Source: Paenisporosarcina indica
GTDB lineage: Bacteria > Bacillota > Bacilli > Bacillales_A > Planococcaceae
Length of the DNA stretch: 64,000 nucleotides
Direction: 5' to 3'
NCBI RefSeq assembly: GCF_001939075.1
Contig: NZ_MPTA01000004.1
Location: 1 to 64,000 of the forward strand
This document shows positions 35,068-43,793 of this stretch, piece by piece. Made by a program: the position numbers and the translations under genes. Each line of letters begins with the position of its first letter. The stretch's first letter is position 1. The notes under the pieces are model-generated. The model did no database searches. It saw only the letters and a list, made by a program, of their open reading frames with translations, and had not been told where the DNA came from.

Positions 35068-35946
35068 TTATAGTTCTAAATATTCTTCGAGTGTTTGTTT
35101 GTTTGTATAGATATCTGTCGCGGTCACGACACCAACATAGCGAAAATGCCAGGCTTCGTGCATGTAGCCTGTAATTTCTTCTTTCCCTAGCGGATAACGC
35201 ATAATAAATCCGTACAGATGTGCGTTTTGTGCGACCCATTTGCCAGCTGGAGTTTCACCAAATGATGAAGAAGCCCAGTGCTGCTCAAAGTTTATCTCTC
35301 CTATATCGAATGCTAGACCCGTTTGATGCTCGGAATAGCCAGGTCGTGCACTATAACGATCTGCAGCTTCTTGCCCGTCTTTCTCCACGTATTGATTATA
35401 TAGAGTGACTTGACGTTCATAGGATCTAAATGTACTAAAAGCAAAAAGTTCGAAGCCATCAATTTTTGCAGCTGCTGCCATTTTATCAAAAGCTTCCCGA
35501 GCTGTTTGATCCTCGCCTTTATTATAGGTCGAAGGTAAAGGGTACTTTTTATTAGCAATGATAAAACCATTTATGATTGTAGGTGACTCAGGTAAAGCCT
35601 GGTTTGGAATATAACTATTATTCGGTGGTTCCTCTGCTGGAGGCGTGTGTTGTTCCTTTGATTCATCCGGTTTTTCTTGTGGTGGAACAACTTCTTCTGG
35701 TTCTTCAGTAGGAACAGGGTCTGGATTTTCACTATCTGGAGTATCCGGTTCTGTAGTTGTTTGTGTTGGCTGCTCATGTGGTGTCTCTGGATTCAGAGCG
35801 ATTAAACTTTCATCAAGATTCCAGTCGTGTAAGCCAATCCATATGGTTGGCACGATAATGAGAATACCTCCAATAAGACATGTAACGATGATCGGCCACT
35901 TCTTCTTTTTCTTGTTGTTATGAAAACGTATTTTTCGAGATTGCAT
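35068..35946 (-). CDS. membrane-anchored VanY/LdcB-type D,D- or L,D-carboxypeptidase (M15B)
   Basis: 292 residues: a Lys-rich N-terminus, one membrane helix (about 17-38), a Pro/Glu/Thr linker (about 55-115) and an M15B domain. Zinc and catalytic motifs are SEHQTGLAFDIGE and EAWHFRYVG. It trims peptidoglycan stem peptides outside the cell. Whether it is D,D- or L,D-specific cannot be read. Start ATG after AGAAGGATTCTC. Confidence 0.92.
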   Translation of the reverse strand: MQSRKIRFHNNKKKKKWPIIVTCLIGGILIIVPTIWIGLHDWNLDESLIALNPETPHEQPTQTTTEPDTPDSENPDPVPTEEPEEVVPPQEKPDESKEQHTPPAEEPPNNSYIPNQALPESPTIINGFIIANKKYPLPSTYNKGEDQTAREAFDKMAAAAKIDGFELFAFSTFRSYERQVTLYNQYVEKDGQEAADRYSARPGYSEHQTGLAFDIGEINFEQHWASSSFGETPAGKWVAQNAHLYGFIMRYPLGKEEITGYMHEAWHFRYVGVVTATDIYTNKQTLEEYLEL

Positions 35947-36067
35947 GAGAATCCTTCTTTCATATATCGTACTTGTATATTACCATTAATTTTATAGACA
36001 GAACACTCCGCTCTTATTTTCGGTATAATAAATAGTAGATTATTAAAATAGATAAGAGGTTTCCCTA

Positions 36068-37225
36068 ATGATTAATTCTCAAAGATGGTTATCGGTTAAC
36101 TTTTTCGCATTTTTCTTTACTTGGGGCGTCTTCCTTCCATTTTGGACAGGCTGGTTAACAACTGAAAAAGGTCTTACCGTTGCACATGCGAGTCTCATTA
36201 TGGGTGCGGGTTTATTTGCGCGTGCCTTTTCTACTTTTATTTTATTCCCAGCAGCTACAAAAGTCGCTTCCATCCGTCGAATCATGATATGGACAGCATT
36301 TTTGTCTGTACTTCTAATGTTCCTGTATATTCCAGCTGATAATTTTTCATCGTTACTAATAATCACCGTTTTATTTAGTTTAGTTTATCCCAACTTGTTA
36401 CCCGCAATGGAAAGTAGTGCTACTATATTGATTCAAACAGATAAGGTTCACTACGGAAAAAGCCGTTCGTATGGCTCAATTGGCTATGCAATTGCCCTTT
36501 TAATAATAGGTGCTTTTACTGCACTATGGAGTGAACAAGCTATTTTGTGGGTGATGTTAATTAGTTTAGTTTTTATGTGGTACCTCCACACACGCTCTGC
36601 CCCAACTGTACTATCACTTAACCCTAAATTCGTTAAAGGTCCTCACAAAAAATCAGATTTCAAACGTTTATTGACATCCAAGCCTTTTGTTACCGTTCTA
36701 ATCCTTGCCATTCTCTTACAAGGTGCACATGCTTCTTATTACAATTTCGGTTATATTTATCTGCAGGATCTTCATGTAAATAGCTTATATATTGGTGTAG
36801 TGCTTAATGTGGCCGTACTATTAGAGATTTTATTTTTCATTCAGGCAGATCGATTCTTTTCCCATAAAAAAGAATCAACGATGTTCTTAATTGCGGGAAT
36901 CGGGTCTACACTTCGATGGCTCTTAATTTTCCTATTCCCCACGGTTTGGGTTTTTATTATTTCTCAATTGCTTCATGCAGCCTCATTCGGAATTGCACAC
37001 TATGGTTTTATCCAGTTTATTTCAAAACGTATACCATCTGATGAAATACCAGCTGCACAAGGAATGTATTCTGCATTTGCTATGGGTTTAAGTACAGCCA
37101 TATTAACGTTTGCAGGGGGCTATTTATACGAAATCAGCCCTGGAATTGCATTTTTAGGAATGACACTTTGTTCGATTCCTGCAATCGTAATTGTACTGTT
37201 AACACGGAAAAAGTTCGCGTACTAA
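36068..37225 (+). CDS. HcaT/LacY-like MFS transporter
   Basis: 385 residues with 12 helices of the MFS_1_like group (HcaT, 3-phenylpropionate transporter-like). The N-terminus FFFTWGVFLPFWTGWL and KSRSYGSIGYAIALL and AASFGIAHYGFIQFI segments are typical. Substrate unknown. Monocistronic, preceded by a weak TATAAT-like element. Confidence 0.82.
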   Translation: MINSQRWLSVNFFAFFFTWGVFLPFWTGWLTTEKGLTVAHASLIMGAGLFARAFSTFILFPAATKVASIRRIMIWTAFLSVLLMFLYIPADNFSSLLIITVLFSLVYPNLLPAMESSATILIQTDKVHYGKSRSYGSIGYAIALLIIGAFTALWSEQAILWVMLISLVFMWYLHTRSAPTVLSLNPKFVKGPHKKSDFKRLLTSKPFVTVLILAILLQGAHASYYNFGYIYLQDLHVNSLYIGVVLNVAVLLEILFFIQADRFFSHKKESTMFLIAGIGSTLRWLLIFLFPTVWVFIISQLLHAASFGIAHYGFIQFISKRIPSDEIPAAQGMYSAFAMGLSTAILTFAGGYLYEISPGIAFLGMTLCSIPAIVIVLLTRKKFAY

Positions 37226-37307
37226 ATATTTTTTTGTAATTGACGGACAGAAAACTAGTCATTGCCTCGAATGATATAGAAAGAAAACCGAGAAGGAGTG
37301 TATCTAC

Positions 37308-37427
37308 ATGTCACGAATCTCAAAATTCGATGTAATACTATTAATGCAACAATTAGACGAGCTTTTAGAAGATCGTAAAACAGCCAAAAGTAAAGATACA
37401 AAACAGAAAAACGCGCGTAACCGTTAA
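37308..37427 (+). CDS. small 39-residue charged protein
   Basis: ATG TCA CGA ATC ... CGT TAA encodes MSRISKFDVILLMQQLDELL plus a Lys/Arg-rich tail. AGAAGGAGTG lies seven bases before the ATG, and the stop codon sits in the loop of a strong terminator. The short helix followed by a basic tail suggests a nucleic-acid or protein-binding peptide; the family is not recognised. Confidence 0.75.
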   Translation: MSRISKFDVILLMQQLDELLEDRKTAKSKDTKQKNARNR

Positions 37428-37447
37428 AGGTTACCCGCGTTTTTTAT
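37408..37447. terminator. bidirectional terminator (39-residue gene and sodC)
   Basis: AACGCG-c-GTAACC / GGTTAC-c-CGCGTT with TTTTTT on the plus strand and TTTTTC on the minus strand. Confidence 0.92.
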
Positions 37448-37980
37448 TGGATTACTCCACATGCAATTCGATCTCCCGAATTCCCGGCAGGATCTGTTAC
37501 GTAATCATCCGCCTTCTCATGGATGACGAGAGCACTGCCATCTTCATCAAGCAATGAATTGGACTTTCCTTTTTCTAAAGTAACCATTGGCGTTGTGATT
37601 TCTAGATCCACCTCACCCTCTTTAGATACCTTCAAATTTGGAAGATCCCCAGCATGATACCCTTTTGGATTATCAAAGCCGTGTTGTTTCTTTGTAGGAT
37701 TCACATGACTGCCAGATGATTTAAAATCAGGCTGTTCACATTTCCCTACTTCATGAAAATGAATAGCTTTATCGCCCGGCTCTAAGCCTTTTAGTAATAA
37801 TCGAATCCTTACTCCTGTATCCGTTTCTGTCAATTCAGCTGACCCAAGTGTTTTTCCAGTGGAGCTTACAATTGTTGTGGCGAGTGAGTTTTCAATTTCT
37901 CCACTAACAGGGAGAAGAGTTGTTTGTTGACTACAACCACTTAACAAAATTAATACACTTGCAATAATCCATTTCCTCAT
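37444..37980 (-). CDS. sodC: Cu/Zn superoxide dismutase-like lipoprotein
   Basis: 178 residues, a lipoprotein (lipobox LLSGC near residue 15). SodC motifs: IHFHEVGKCE, GSHVNPTKKQHG, YHAGDLPNL, ALVIHEKADDY and GNSGDRIACGVI, so the metal histidines and disulphide cysteines appear present. B. subtilis YojM of this type lacks one Cu ligand; whether this copy is active needs assay. Start ATG after GGAGG; the earlier ATG overlaps that site. Confidence 0.92.
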   Translation of the reverse strand: MRKWIIASVLILLSGCSQQTTLLPVSGEIENSLATTIVSSTGKTLGSAELTETDTGVRIRLLLKGLEPGDKAIHFHEVGKCEQPDFKSSGSHVNPTKKQHGFDNPKGYHAGDLPNLKVSKEGEVDLEITTPMVTLEKGKSNSLLDEDGSALVIHEKADDYVTDPAGNSGDRIACGVIQ

Positions 37981-38044
37981 AAAAAAAACCTCCATACTAA
38001 TGATTCCTCATTAGCATGATGGTCTAAATTCGTTTATTTATACA

Positions 38045-38290
38045 TTAGAAAATAATTAATCCTAATACCAGAATAAATGCAGCAGCAAAGAATATAGACA
38101 TGCCTTTCATCCACTTGGCTTCACGTTCAAATCCTTTTTCTTTAAAGCTGATTGCTCGAAAGCCGTTTGTTAAGGCAAACAACGCGGTCATAAATAACAC
38201 AGCTAAATTTAAATTTCTATAAATAACAGAGACTAATGCAGCAATACTCACCGCAGCAATTGATAAACCGGCAATCCAATTTCTTTTCAT
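38045..38290 (-). CDS. small membrane protein, 81 residues
   Basis: Three hydrophobic segments (about 5-22, 28-45 and 62-80) separated by a short charged loop FKEKGFEREAKWMKG. It resembles small Bacillus DUF proteins of the YczI sort, but I cannot assign a family. ATG lies seven bases after AAGGAG. Confidence 0.7.
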   Translation of the reverse strand: MKRNWIAGLSIAAVSIAALVSVIYRNLNLAVLFMTALFALTNGFRAISFKEKGFEREAKWMKGMSIFFAAAFILVLGLIIF

Positions 38291-38326
38291 ATGCACACTC
38301 CTTCATATCATGCTTTCCTGTCAGTG

Positions 38327-38356
38327 AAAAAGCCGGTGCAGTTACGCACCGACTTT
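38327..38356 (-). terminator. yidC terminator
   Basis: GTCGGTGC / GCACCGGC stem, 6-nt loop, TTTTT on the minus strand. Confidence 0.92.
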
Positions 38357-38358
38357 AC

Positions 38359-39234
38359 TTATTCTTTTTCAGTTGGTTTGTTAGAGCCTTTTTTATTTGT
38401 TTTTTTAGATTCTGAAACTACTTCCTTTTGCGTTGTATTTTCAGTTTCTGATTGATCAACTATTTCGGTCTCTGGATCAACTGTCTTTTCAGGATGGTTC
38501 GAATAAAATTTACGACCAAGCCATGTTTGGAAAATTAATAGTAAACCACCGACTGTCCAGTATAACGGTAGTGCAGACATCGATGAAAATGATACAAACA
38601 TAATCATGATTGGTGAAATATAAATCATCATTTTCATTTGTTGCTTTTGTTGCTCAGGCACGGTCCATAATGAAACTTTTGCCTGCAAGAAATACACTGC
38701 ACCAGCAATCATTGTCATGATTAAGTCTGGGGATCCTAGACTATACCATAAAAACTGATGATTCTTCACATCTGGAGAATATAAAATTGCAAAATAAAGT
38801 CCCATGATGATTGGCATTTGGATTAACATAGGTAAGCAGCCCATATTTAGTGGGTTTACATTATGTTTGCGATACAAGCCCATCATTTCTTGTTGCAACT
38901 TCATTTGCTCTTCTTTGTCTTTAGCTGCTTTGATTTTCTTTTGGATAGCATCCATTTCCGGCTTTAAAGCATCCATTTTGACTTTCATGCCTTGTTGGTT
39001 CTTATAATTCCGAAGCATTAATGGCATTAACACGAGTCGAATCAATACCGTAATCGCAATAATAGCTAACCCAAAACTTCCATTGAATAAATCCCCAAAA
39101 AAGTTAAGTAAATAGTCGAAAGGTCTTACAAGAAAGTTATAAAAGTAACCTTCTTTATTTTCAACGCCCGCACAACCACTAAGTAGAACAGTAGCAAGAA
39201 CAAGGATTGACAGTAATCCAATTTTTTTCTTCAA
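38359..39234 (-). CDS. yidC: YidC/Oxa1 membrane insertase lipoprotein
   Basis: About 291 residues. Signal peptide with lipobox LLSGCAG, then the five-helix YidC core: TVLIRLVLMPLMLRNYKNQQGM, the coiled-coil loop KKIKAAKDKEEQMKLQQEMM, and MGCLPMLIQMPIIMGLYFAI. The tail is Glu/Lys-rich. It inserts membrane proteins; as it is not next to rpmH/rnpA it is probably the second copy (YqjG/OxaA2 type). The TTG start has a better AAGGTG site than the ATG five codons upstream. Confidence 0.93.
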   Translation of the reverse strand: MKKKIGLLSILVLATVLLSGCAGVENKEGYFYNFLVRPFDYLLNFFGDLFNGSFGLAIIAITVLIRLVLMPLMLRNYKNQQGMKVKMDALKPEMDAIQKKIKAAKDKEEQMKLQQEMMGLYRKHNVNPLNMGCLPMLIQMPIIMGLYFAILYSPDVKNHQFLWYSLGSPDLIMTMIAGAVYFLQAKVSLWTVPEQQKQQMKMMIYISPIMIMFVSFSSMSALPLYWTVGGLLLIFQTWLGRKFYSNHPEKTVDPETEIVDQSETENTTQKEVVSESKKTNKKGSNKPTEKE

Positions 39235-39328
39235 TAGTTTCACCTTCATCTTCTAAGCTATAAAAAAGTATACCTTATATGACCTCTATTTATCAAATCA
39301 ATAGAGAAATAGTGGCACCTCTCGAAAT

Positions 39329-40111
39329 TTAAATGGTTGCAGATAAGGCGAATCGAAAATAATCATGTTCTTTTTGGTCACGGAATTGTTTAGGAGTAAC
39401 CTCAGTATATTTCTTGAATATCCGAGTAAAGTAACTTTGGTTACAGAAATGAAATTGACGCGAGATTTCTGAAATACTTTTATTCGTATTACGTAAATAG
39501 TATTGAGATTCTTCTACTCGTCGGACATTTAAATATTCAACAAGGGTAATTCCGACATGTTCACGGAAAATCCGTGAAAGGTGGCTGGTGCTAACACGAA
39601 AATGTTTCGCTATGTCTTCTACAGATAACTCCGACTCCAACTCATCATTAATAAACAATATCACCTTATTAACGGTTTGATGAATGAATGTCGGTTGCTT
39701 TCTTTCAGATATCACCATCACAAAAAAGTCGATCAAATCGTCTGCAAATTGAAGAAAAGAGGCATCGTTCATATGGTTGTCTATCATATCTATACAAGCA
39801 TAATTAAATGCCAACGCCTTTTTTGATGGCACTTGGTTTTCATATAACTTTCTAGCCATGATAGATGATAAAACCGTAAAATAATGTTTTACTCCACGAA
39901 TTGTCGACTTACCAGCTCTCAACGAAATGCGATCAATAATTAAATGAATTGTTTTCTTTGCTTGTTCTTTTTCCAAATGATGAATTTCATATAAAAGTTT
40001 TGTTTCCAAATCAAAGAAATCTACTATCTCCTCATACTGTGACGAGTTTTCAATTTCTGATATGTATTTTTTGGCAATTGTTTCACTGCCTGACAAATGA
40101 TGTTGTTGCAT
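39329..40111 (-). CDS. AraC-family transcriptional regulator
   Basis: 260 residues. The C-terminal ~100 residues carry two HTH motifs: LSVEDIAKHFRVSTSHLSRIFRE and KSISEISRQFHFCNQSYFTRIFKK, followed by TPKQFR. The helical N-terminal part (1-155) is not recognised. Target unknown; it is divergent from the LytTR gene. Confidence 0.88.
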   Translation of the reverse strand: MQQHHLSGSETIAKKYISEIENSSQYEEIVDFFDLETKLLYEIHHLEKEQAKKTIHLIIDRISLRAGKSTIRGVKHYFTVLSSIMARKLYENQVPSKKALAFNYACIDMIDNHMNDASFLQFADDLIDFFVMVISERKQPTFIHQTVNKVILFINDELESELSVEDIAKHFRVSTSHLSRIFREHVGITLVEYLNVRRVEESQYYLRNTNKSISEISRQFHFCNQSYFTRIFKKYTEVTPKQFRDQKEHDYFRFALSATI

Positions 40112-40411
40112 AAAATCCCCATCTTTCTTAACTATAAGCCTTTTCTTTCACTCTTCTTATCATAACGATATATTGAATAAAGTTCTATGAAAATTGATAG
40201 ATTTCATAATAAAAAAATCCTTTTGTTTATTAATATTAGGTATTTCCTCACGCGTAAGGTAAAGATGATCACTTTTTTCAACTATTAACCAAAAAAATTG
40301 TATGTTGGCAAATAATAACTTTGTCGGTTGAATGAAATGTCTTCTTTGTGCACCTGTCTAATATGGTAAAATTCAATTTAGACATAAATGTGCAAATCGA
40401 GGTGAAACAAG
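40112..40411. promoter_or_regulatory. divergent control region between AraC and LytTR genes
   Basis: No gene. For the LytTR gene, TTTGTG (40345-40350) and extended -10 TGG-TAAAAT (40367-40372) form a plausible promoter. The rest is very AT-rich; no clear palindrome was seen. Confidence 0.45.
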
Positions 40412-41062
40412 TTGGATACTAAATCAATAAATGAAATCATGAAAGTTATTCATGAATTTTTTCCAGAACATGCATCCATTGCGATTTCCAATACAAATGA
40501 ATATGTGTATTATATACCCAGTAATAAGGTCGACTTAAAAATTCTACCCGGAGATTTAATCAAAGAAGGTACTGCGACACATAAAGCACTTTTGAATGGT
40601 CAAAAAGTAAATGAGTTTATTGACTCTGGAATTTTTGGAGTTCCCTATTACGGGATGAGTGTTCCTTTTATTGAGGGAGGAGAAATACAAGGTGCAGTAA
40701 CAGCAATTCTCCCTAAACCACCATCTCCTTTTTTAAGTCAGTATATGACAATAAAAGTTGATGATAATTGGTACACAGTGAAACATGATAAAATCCTCTT
40801 CTTAGAAACTCAACTTAGAAAAACCATTGTAATCACAGAAACTCAAGTTGGTTTTCATCGCTTGAACTTAAGTGAACTTGAACTATTTTTATCATCAGAA
40901 TCTTTCATTAGATGCCATCGTTCATACATTGTCAATATTGCGTATATAAAAGAGATTCAACCGGATTCTCACTCTACATTTTTATTAGAAATGATTGATG
41001 GAACAAGAATTCCAGTCAGTCAACGCTATGCCAGTTTCTTTAGAAGATCATTAGGATTTTAA
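40412..41062 (+). CDS. LytTR-type DNA-binding protein with unrecognised N-terminal sensor
   Basis: 216 residues. The C-terminal half (about 115-214) is a LytTR domain: ILFLETQLRKTIVI, RCHRSYIVNIAYIKEI and IPVSQRYASFFRR. There is no receiver domain. The N-terminal ~105 residues end in GMSVPFIEGGEIQGAVTAIL, which recalls small-molecule sensing domains seen in chemoreceptors. Start TTG after GAGGTGAAACAAG. Confidence 0.82.
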   Translation: MDTKSINEIMKVIHEFFPEHASIAISNTNEYVYYIPSNKVDLKILPGDLIKEGTATHKALLNGQKVNEFIDSGIFGVPYYGMSVPFIEGGEIQGAVTAILPKPPSPFLSQYMTIKVDDNWYTVKHDKILFLETQLRKTIVITETQVGFHRLNLSELELFLSSESFIRCHRSYIVNIAYIKEIQPDSHSTFLLEMIDGTRIPVSQRYASFFRRSLGF

Positions 41063-41100
41063 CTAGACTCAAAAAGTCGAATTTCAAAAATACTGGACAC

Positions 41101-41134
41101 AAAAAAGCTACGCTCGCTTTGAGCGTAGCCTTTT
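41101..41134. terminator. bidirectional terminator
   Basis: AAGGCTACGCTC / GAGCGTAGCTT stem; T-runs on both strands serve the LytTR gene and the convergent 115-residue gene. Confidence 0.92.
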
Positions 41135-41138
41135 CAGT

Positions 41139-41486
41139 TTATTTATTATCTGTTTCAAATTTATTTTCAATAGATGAAAGATCTGTAACATTTGGTTTAT
41201 CTGATTTGTTTTTACTATCTTGTATTTCTTCGTTATAATATTTCACACTTGTCATTGAACCTTCGTCGACCATTTTGTTATCTTCTGTGTCAACAGGATC
41301 TGAATGACCAGTTTTCGTCATCTCATCTTTATTTGTTTTTTGTGATTCAAGGTATGAATTCACTTTTGTTTTTGTATTATTGAATGCGACTAACGCTTTA
41401 TCGCGATTTTCTTTCTTTCTGAAATATGCATATGCACCTGCTGCTAAACCTGCTAATAATAATGAATTGTTTTTTCTTTTCGCCAT
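41139..41486 (-). CDS. small hypothetical protein, 115 residues
   Basis: A short hydrophobic N-terminal stretch (SLLLAGLAAGAYAYF) is followed by a Lys/Asp/Ser/Thr-rich hydrophilic tail that is probably disordered. It resembles YtxH-like stress proteins in layout only. Ribosome site CTGGAGGAATGAAG precedes ATG. Confidence 0.7.
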   Translation of the reverse strand: MAKRKNNSLLLAGLAAGAYAYFRKKENRDKALVAFNNTKTKVNSYLESQKTNKDEMTKTGHSDPVDTEDNKMVDEGSMTSVKYYNEEIQDSKNKSDKPNVTDLSSIENKFETDNK

Positions 41487-41562
41487 TCTTCATTCCTCCA
41501 GTAAACATCAATTTTCTTTCTAATAATAATTTATTACCCTTTATATCAGATTTGAAACATAA

Positions 41563-42024
41563 TTAATGTGAGAAATGATTATTAGTATTTAGTTTCACCA
41601 TATCTACATGCGGGATTCCATCTTCATCATATTCTAAGGACGTTTCATTGAACCCAAAGGATCCATAAAATTTTCTTAAGTATGTCTGTGCTTGAAGTTG
41701 GATTTCTCCCCCAGGCCACTTTTGCTCGATTGTTGCGATTGAAACTTCCATTAATTTTTTCGCTAAACCTCTTCCACGAGCTTTTTCATTCACGATGACA
41801 CGTCCAATTGAAGCACGATCGTATTTAATCCCTGGTGGTAAAATCCGACCATAAGCAAGCAATTCATTATTTTCTATGTAAGCAAGATGAAAGGCTTGCG
41901 TATCATATCCATCTAAATCTGGAAATGGACACGATTGCTCTACGATAAAAACATTGACTCGAAGTTGTAAATATGAATATAGTTCACTGGTTGTTAACGC
42001 CTGAAAAGATTTTACTGTCCACAT
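41563..42024 (-). CDS. ElaA-family GNAT acetyltransferase
   Basis: 153 residues. ElaA hallmarks: YLQLRVNVFIVEQSCPFPDLDG, AYGRILPPG and acetyl-CoA loop IGRVIVNEKARGRGLAKKLM; ends in GFNETSLEYDEDGIPHVDM. The acceptor is unknown. Start ATG eight bases after GGAGTGG. Confidence 0.9.
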   Translation of the reverse strand: MWTVKSFQALTTSELYSYLQLRVNVFIVEQSCPFPDLDGYDTQAFHLAYIENNELLAYGRILPPGIKYDRASIGRVIVNEKARGRGLAKKLMEVSIATIEQKWPGGEIQLQAQTYLRKFYGSFGFNETSLEYDEDGIPHVDMVKLNTNNHFSH

Positions 42025-42117
42025 TTTCCCCACTCCTTTATGGATATTATTTCACAAATGTAGCATGCTAGTGAAATATTTGGTATGATAGTTGAAAGAA
42101 TTTTGAGGTGAAACAAA

Positions 42118-42615
42118 TTGATACGAGTGATGAAACTAGACGATATTCCTGCAGTACAACAAATTGCGAAAATTAGTTGGAATGATACATATGAGGGTAT
42201 TATCCCAATAGATGTCCAAAATTTGTTCATTGAAAAAGCTTATTCGACTGCCATGTTGATGAAACGTTTAGAAAAAACCTCTGTTTACGTTGCAGTTCAT
42301 CAGGAAGAACTTGTTGTTGGGTTTGCTAATTTCACACGGGTGGATGAGGATGGAGACGCTGAACTTACAGCTATTTATTTGTTACCCGCATACCAACGTT
42401 TAGGATATGGAAAAAGATTGATAGCAGAAGGACTCCAATCTATTCATCACGCGCAACAGCTATTTGTATATGTAGAAAGTGAAAATATAAAAGGTCGCAC
42501 ATTTTATGAAAGCAACGACTTTACGTGTATTGAAGAATTTGATGAACTTTTTGAAGGGCATCCCTTATCAACCGCAAAGTATGTACGCTACCTAAAAACA
42601 CCCGTTAACAATTAA
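42118..42615 (+). CDS. GNAT-family N-acetyltransferase
   Basis: 165 residues. The acetyl-CoA-binding segment is LTAIYLLPAYQRLGYGKRLIAEG, followed by ENIKGRTFYESNDFT. N-terminus resembles the RimI-like group. TTG start after GAGGTGAAACAAA; it is divergent from the ElaA-like gene, 93 nt apart. Acceptor unknown. Confidence 0.87.
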   Translation: MIRVMKLDDIPAVQQIAKISWNDTYEGIIPIDVQNLFIEKAYSTAMLMKRLEKTSVYVAVHQEELVVGFANFTRVDEDGDAELTAIYLLPAYQRLGYGKRLIAEGLQSIHHAQQLFVYVESENIKGRTFYESNDFTCIEEFDELFEGHPLSTAKYVRYLKTPVNN

Positions 42616-42636
42616 ATTGTTAACGGGTGTTTTTAT
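42598..42636 (+). terminator. terminator overlapping the GNAT gene end
   Basis: ACACCCGTTAACAATT / AATTGTTAACGGGTGT, a 16-bp stem containing the stop codon region, followed by TTTTT. Confidence 0.95.
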
Positions 42637-42641
42637 TAACT

Positions 42642-43127
42642 TTAATATGGTTGTTTCGTATCTTGGAATTCATTGTTGTAGAATGGATCCTCTACATCAA
42701 GTTTTGGGGTTTTACGAACGAAACACATAATTGCTGCGATATAAAATAAGATTGGAGCCAGTAAGAGAATCCCAGATAACAAGCCAGAAACGATAAATAA
42801 TATACCCGCTGTTTTTGGACTCTTATTTTTAGATACTTTTACTACAGCTACTATACTCAAAATCACACTAATTAATAACGTGATGACTAAAACCCAACCA
42901 ACAACTCCAACAACATCTGCGCTCATATTTATCCCATCATTGATCATAGCTAGGTCTTCAGTAGTCAAGTTAGGATTTTGTAACATCATCTCTTCTTCCA
43001 CAATTTGTTTTAACTCAGTTTCATTAATTGACGATAAGCCTATTACAGCAATTGTTACAACAATCAAAAAAATAACATTTAATATGGTACCTATAATTCC
43101 TAAAGCAACTTCTCCCGCTCTACTCAA
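42642..43127 (-). CDS. DUF4064-type membrane protein
   Basis: 161 residues with about four hydrophobic segments. The N-terminal SRAGEVALGIIGTILNV and the loop between TM1 and TM2 match the DUF4064 family seen in Bacillus and Listeria. Function unknown. Start TTG after AGAGGTGAAGTGCT. Confidence 0.8.
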   Translation of the reverse strand: MSRAGEVALGIIGTILNVIFLIVVTIAVIGLSSINETELKQIVEEEMMLQNPNLTTEDLAMINDGINMSADVVGVVGWVLVITLLISVILSIVAVVKVSKNKSPKTAGILFIVSGLLSGILLLAPILFYIAAIMCFVRKTPKLDVEDPFYNNEFQDTKQPY

Positions 43128-43307
43128 AGCACTTCACCTCTTAATTTAGTTTATACCTTATTATATACGCTCCCAATTAATCTTTGGTTTCATATTATTA
43201 TAATATTCCCTTGTAAAATTATGACTAAACCTTGTTTAAGGATATAAAGTAGTGGGTATATGATATTTATAACATCAAAATGTTAAATGAGAGGAGAAGA
43301 TGAGCCT

Positions 43308-43406
43308 ATGGAAGAGAAAATTGTCTTCAGTCAAGCAGATTTTATGTACACAATGGTGGGTGCTTCAGTACTAACAGGATTCCTATTTATTTTCACTCAG
43401 ATATGA
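43308..43406 (+). CDS. small 32-residue membrane peptide
   Basis: ATG GAA GAG AAA ... ATA TGA encodes MEEKIVFSQADFMYTMVGAS and a hydrophobic end (VLTGFLFIFTQI). GGAGAAG lies 8-12 bases upstream, and a strong terminator follows within 30 nt. A single membrane helix is likely. An overlapping frame starting at 43301 is less convincing. Confidence 0.6.
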   Translation: MEEKIVFSQADFMYTMVGASVLTGFLFIFTQI

Positions 43407-43433
43407 GGGATAAAAACATGTCAATCTATACAT

Positions 43434-43475
43434 AAAAGGCAATCCACTACTATTTAAAATAGCGGATTGCCTTTT
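43434..43475. terminator. bidirectional terminator
   Basis: AAAAGGCAATCC / GGATTGCCTTTT stem; serves the 32-residue gene and the convergent GNAT gene. Confidence 0.92.
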
Positions 43476-43477
43476 AA

Positions 43478-43759
43478 TTATGCTTTAATATCTTCGTATT
43501 GATCTGATTGCTCGAAAGCCGCTACGACATACGAACAAACAGCTTCCATTTTATAATCTTTTTCACGCGCAAATTCAGCTGCTTGATCTAACAGTTTCTT
43601 GGCAACCCCTTGACCTCGAAGTGTTGGAGAAACAAATGTATGGTCCATCACCATTACATCCCCTAACAGTGTCCACGTGATTTCCCCTAAAGTTTGATTG
43701 TCTTTTTCATAAACAAATGCATATGCATCATGACCAGTCTCTTTTAACTGAAACTCCAT
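43478..43759 (-). CDS. YjdJ-type small GNAT acetyltransferase
   Basis: 93 residues, the minimal GNAT_2 (YjdJ) form: GEITWTLLGDVMVMDHTFVSPTLRGQGVAKKLL contains the acetyl-CoA loop, and CSYVVAAFEQSDQY the C-terminal motif. Role unknown. Confidence 0.88.
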   Translation of the reverse strand: MEFQLKETGHDAYAFVYEKDNQTLGEITWTLLGDVMVMDHTFVSPTLRGQGVAKKLLDQAAEFAREKDYKMEAVCSYVVAAFEQSDQYEDIKA

Positions 43760-43793
43760 TTACAACCACTCCTTTTGGACATTTTAGCATAAA

